Assembly: GCA_937981305.1 (NCBI GenBank)
Contig: CALJPB010000283.1
Location: 1 to 7,882, forward strand
From: an uncultured Selenomonas sp.
GTDB taxonomy: Bacteria; Bacillota; Negativicutes; Selenomonadales; Selenomonadaceae
DNA: 7,882 nt
Reading direction: 5' to 3'
The position numbers and the translations under genes were made by a program. This document shows, one piece after another, positions 5,639 to 7,882 of the stretch (the first letter of the stretch is position 1; every line of letters starts with the position of its first letter). Below the pieces are notes generated by a model that saw nothing but the letters and a program-made list of their open reading frames with translations, was not told the DNA's origin and did no database searches.

Positions 5639-6205
5639 TTACGAACCTCCCGAGGAGCGGATGCCCGCCTGTCCGAAGCCGGATCTGCGACTGACCTCGC
5701 CCGACTGGGAACTCTTTCGCTCGTTGTAGTTGCCGCGCCCCGCATAGCTGTGATTTATCCCGTGTGCATGTGTGCCCGTGCCGGATGCGGTATATTTCTC
5801 GGGCAGCGGTGAGAGCGGCGCGTTTGTGCGGTAGGTCATCTGCGCGAGATCCATTGTGCCGCCCGCGTAGGAAAATCCGTGAAATGCGAAATAGTTCGGT
5901 GCGAGGGGGGCGAGGAGGCTCGCCGTACCGAACAGCCAGACGAGATCGCCCGCGCCGTCATGGCGAAAGGTGACGGCGGTGCTGTCGTCATAGAGCGCGG
6001 TCTCCGTGCCGTCGCCGTTGTTGAGCAGGGTGTAGCGGCGGTCATAGGCATCGGCGAGCCGCGCCTCGCCTGCGTTCCACTCGGGATGCACGACATCGCA
6101 TATGGAAAAGGCGATGTCATGACGATAGAAATACGCTGCACCGAGCGCGCCGACCGAGGCAAATGCGGCGGCGAGGATGGCGGCTTTGCGTCCCATGTTT
6201 TCCAT
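5639..6205 (-). CDS. Small membrane-anchored protein with Gly/Ser-rich tail (YgiB/YjfM position)
   Basis: This 188-residue protein has an uncleaved-looking N-terminal membrane anchor (about 7-26), then a roughly 110-residue extracytoplasmic or cytoplasmic globular part rich in aromatic residues (YTLLNNGDGTETALYDDSTAVTF region, 58-80). A polar, probably disordered tail from about 140 ends SGFGQAGIRSSGGS. The tail recalls the GGFG...RSxGG ends of E. coli YgiB-type proteins (DUF1190), which are also encoded immediately before the ATP-grasp ligase. I do not recognise the globular part as a named domain. The start is ATG at 6205 with AAAGGA eight bases upstream. One base separates its stop from the ligase GTG, so the two are translated together. 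An idea worth keeping: the tail is the ligase's substrate. That is inference. Confidence 0.75.
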   Translation of the reverse strand: MENMGRKAAILAAAFASVGALGAAYFYRHDIAFSICDVVHPEWNAGEARLADAYDRRYTLLNNGDGTETALYDDSTAVTFRHDGAGDLVWLFGTASLLAPLAPNYFAFHGFSYAGGTMDLAQMTYRTNAPLSPLPEKYTASGTGTHAHGINHSYAGRGNYNERKSSQSGEVSRRSGFGQAGIRSSGGS

Positions 6206-6271
6206 CGTTCACATCCTTTCTAAGATGGATTGTATTTGTATGATGCTTCACGATATGTGCTGACAATTGAT

Positions 6272-6703
6272 TTAGTGAACCGCGCCGCTGATGACAAGCG
6301 ACAGCCCGACGAAGACCCCGAACACGAAGATGCCCGCCGCCGTGTTGCCGCGCTGGATCTCGGCGGCAAGCTTGTATTTGCGGTGCCACGCGTTGATGAC
6401 GAAGAAACCGGCGATGAAGCAGAGGATGCCGACGGCAGCGTAGACCGCACTCGCGACAACGCCCTGCACAAAGTCCGCCGGCATCGTCTCGCACGCGGAG
6501 GACATAATGACGGCGCGCAGAATCTCGCCGATGCCGATGAACGAGCCCGCCGACAGCCACGCGACCGCGCGGTTGCCGCGCCGAATCTCCTCGGCAAAGT
6601 CGCCGGGGATGAAGCAGTCGATCACGATGTTGGACACGATCATGAGCAGGACGCCGAATCCGGCATAGAATACGGTAAGCATCAGTACGGACAGATCAAT
6701 CAT
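6272..6703 (-). CDS. DUF350 integral membrane protein (YjfL-like)
   Basis: This 143-residue protein has about four TM helices (roughly 7-29, 47-68, 81-104, 121-141) arranged as two tandem DUF350 repeats. Each repeat carries the same motif: EEIRRGNRAVAWLSAGSFIG (38-57) and AEIQRGNTAAGIFVFGVFVG (114-133), i.e. E-I-x-R-G-N-x-A then a small-residue helix. E. coli YjfL has the same repeat architecture and also lies two genes before a YjfC ligase. Biochemical function is unknown; the repeat pair suggests a pseudo-symmetric membrane unit. The start is ATG at 6703 with AAAGGAG seven bases upstream. It is 66 bases from the next gene and 75 from the previous one. Confidence 0.9.
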   Translation of the reverse strand: MIDLSVLMLTVFYAGFGVLLMIVSNIVIDCFIPGDFAEEIRRGNRAVAWLSAGSFIGIGEILRAVIMSSACETMPADFVQGVVASAVYAAVGILCFIAGFFVINAWHRKYKLAAEIQRGNTAAGIFVFGVFVGLSLVISGAVH

Positions 6704-6778
6704 GTGGGTTCTCCTTTATGCAGCTGTGTTTCGCGTGCGATACACCTCAAAGAAAAAATGTCGGCAAAGCACCTCTTG

Positions 6779-7753
6779 TTACGGCGTTTCTGTTACCACC
6801 TCCGCCCGTCCGCGTGTATCGCCCGTGCGAACGAGCACGGCGTAGCGGAGGAGGGTATGACTGCGCTGAAGCCGGTCGGCGTCAGGTGCGCGGTCGGGGC
6901 TTGTCTGCGTCACGACAATGTGCGCTGTGCCATCCGCCGCGCTCGTAATACGTGCGGTCTCCTCCCGCGTGCGAATGATGATCGGATGCTCCGCATCACC
7001 GAGCATTTCGTACGCATCCTCCACCCTGCCGTCCACGCCCTCGATGAGATCGAGAGCGGCAATGCCTGCATCGACGTGCGCCGTGTAAACCAGAGTGCCG
7101 TCCTCCTCCTGCTGCTCCGTGTGGTAGGGGGCATCACTGAGGCGTTCGTGCATGACATAGGGGAGATTCACGAAATCGCGGAACGCGTGCCAGTAGTCCC
7201 GCGTGTCGAAGTCGGGAGCGACGGATAGGAGCAGGATGATGCAGGCTCCGGCAAGACCTGCAACCGGCTCGATGAGGGAGTTGCGCAGCCTCGATCGCCG
7301 ATACATCGCCCGTGCCTTCTGCCGCTTACTCGTATCCGTGTCCGTGTCCGCGATGATTGTGGAAGCGGAGATCTTTCCTCCCTGCGAACTGCTGCGACTG
7401 CCGTTCCAATACTCGACAAAGAAGGTGTTCCTGCCGTCTGCGCTCTCGTATTGCTCATACCTCGTCTCATCGCCGACCGCCGCATCCGTATCGCCCCAGA
7501 CCCCTGTTACAACCTCCGTGCCGCTGTCATGGAGACGGTAGCCCTTCGGCACATTGTTTCCCGCAGAGGAGGAGATGATGCATGAGAGTCCATCGTCTGT
7601 GATGCTCAGCCAGATGTGTGCATTGGTGTCATTCGTGATAAGCTTATACTCTGTCCATACATCATCCGATGTTTTCTCCTTGTATCGGATCTTTCCCACA
7701 ATGGTACATGGTTTCGTTCCGATTTTGATGCCGGTCCAACAGTCAAAATCCAC
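6779..7753 (-). CDS. DUF4178 domain protein with one TM segment
   Basis: This 324-residue protein is the first gene of the operon. Residues 8-130 look like a DUF4178 domain: GIKIGTKPCTIVGKIRYKEK, then DVWTEYKLI (31-39) and IWLSI (47-51), a WGDTDA motif (86-91), and FFVEYWNGSRSSSQGGKIS (111-129). A polar linker with DTDTDTSKRQKAR follows, a single TM at about 162-180, and a C-terminal region of about 140 residues (185-324) that I cannot name. DUF4178 proteins commonly accompany DUF350 membrane proteins and ATP-grasp or polyamine enzymes. The start is GTG at 7753: AGGAGG lies seven bases upstream and DUF4178 begins directly. The frame is, however, open without a stop through to the window edge (ATG at 7849), across repeat and hairpin sequence, which argues against the longer form. 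Confidence 0.82.
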   Translation of the reverse strand: MDFDCWTGIKIGTKPCTIVGKIRYKEKTSDDVWTEYKLITNDTNAHIWLSITDDGLSCIISSSAGNNVPKGYRLHDSGTEVVTGVWGDTDAAVGDETRYEQYESADGRNTFFVEYWNGSRSSSQGGKISASTIIADTDTDTSKRQKARAMYRRSRLRNSLIEPVAGLAGACIILLLSVAPDFDTRDYWHAFRDFVNLPYVMHERLSDAPYHTEQQEEDGTLVYTAHVDAGIAALDLIEGVDGRVEDAYEMLGDAEHPIIIRTREETARITSAADGTAHIVVTQTSPDRAPDADRLQRSHTLLRYAVLVRTGDTRGRAEVVTETP

Positions 7754-7777
7754 GGCATCACCTCCTAGCGGAAATGT

Positions 7778-7824
7778 GAATCGCTGATAAAATAGACTCT
7801 CAGATTGGTGCAGATTTTTTGTCC
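7778..7824 (-). repeat. Folding dispersed repeat, copy 2
   Basis: This is the inverted counterpart of bases 3-52 (exact 16-base block at 7778-7793, 19 of 21 at 7800-7820). On the plus strand 7779-7787 (AATcgCTGA) pairs with 7800-7806 (TCAGATT), followed by GGTGCAG and TTTTTT (7815-7820). It lies about 25 bases upstream of the DUF4178 start codon, within that gene's leader. Confidence 0.55.
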
Positions 7825-7833
7825 TGTCAAGGA

Positions 7834-7875
7834 GACAAACCGGACGCATAGCAAGGGCTATGTGGAGGATTTGTC
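7834..7875. other. Compound hairpin in the DUF4178 upstream region
   Basis: The outer stem is GACAAACC (7834-7841) with GGATTTGTC (7867-7875, one bulged base). The inner stem is CATAGC (7847-7852) with GCTATG (7857-7862), loop AAGG. The outer-arm GACAAA (7834-7839) is equally complementary to TTTGTC at 7818-7823, so two hairpins compete for it. It could be an attenuator-like leader or the body of a longer repeat that starts with the 7778-7824 element and runs past the window end. I find no convincing promoter for the operon here; TTGACA (minus 7830-7825) is followed only by CAATCT at 17 bases. Confidence 0.45.
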
Positions 7876-7882
7876 GACACAG

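Noticed and set aside
4894..5694. Plus-strand open frame of 266 codons antisense to the ATP-grasp gene
   Set aside because: It has no family-like motif or convincing RBS, and it overlaps conserved ligase motifs on the other strand.
5638..5745. Upstream ATG start for the ATP-grasp ligase
   Set aside because: It would overlap the neighbour by about 100 bases with low-complexity residues unlike the family; the GTG at 5637 has an ideal SD and family-like N-terminus.
6230..7228. Plus-strand open frame of 332 codons across the DUF350 and DUF4178 genes
   Set aside because: It spans two genes and their spacer on the opposite strand, with a translation of charged low-complexity sequence; a shadow.
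7754..7849. N-terminal extension of the DUF4178 protein from ATG 7849
   Set aside because: The extension runs through the dispersed repeat and has no SD; GTG 7753 has AGGAGG at seven bases. The open frame to the window edge is noted but probably accidental.

Overview
The window is GC-rich, densely coded bacterial DNA with strong Shine-Dalgarno sites. Several family choices (dCache chemoreceptor without a C-terminal tether pentapeptide, YhdT-PanF pair, short Firmicute-type holin-like toxin) suggest a Negativicute such as Selenomonas or a close relative. That assignment is an inference from gene style, not from a marker gene.

Layout. Bases 1-64 hold one copy of a small folding repeat. Bases 65-2041 (minus) encode a two-TM methyl-accepting chemotaxis protein read from a TTG start. 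A divergent promoter region (2042-2303) separates it from a translationally coupled pair on the plus strand: a YhdT-like small membrane protein (2304-2564) and the sodium/pantothenate symporter PanF (2561-4009). From 4336 to 7753 the minus strand carries a four-gene operon, read right to left: a DUF4178 protein with one TM segment, a DUF350 four-TM membrane protein, a small membrane-anchored protein with a Gly/Ser-rich tail, and a glutathionylspermidine-synthase-type ATP-grasp ligase. This resembles the E. coli yjfL-yjfM-yjfC and ygiB-ygiC neighbourhoods. It probably forms a membrane-associated amide/peptide-ligation system of unknown product.

The most interesting part is the roughly 325-base 'empty' gap between panF and the operon (4010-4335). 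It contains what looks like a complete type I toxin-antitoxin locus. A 26-residue hydrophobic peptide (MSLYEILSL...) is read on the minus strand from an extended -10 promoter. Its Shine-Dalgarno site is buried in a GCAA-tetraloop hairpin, and its 5' leader can pair with its own 3' UTR. A consensus TTGACA-17-TATAAT promoter overlaps the panF stop codon and drives a convergent short RNA ending in a hairpin plus T-run next to the toxin stop codon. A second strong plus-strand terminator lies beyond the toxin promoter. The toxin unit is bracketed by identical 17-base direct repeats that cover the stop codons of both the toxin and the ligase gene.

The right end (7754-7882) holds an inverted second copy of the bases 1-52 repeat and another compound hairpin.
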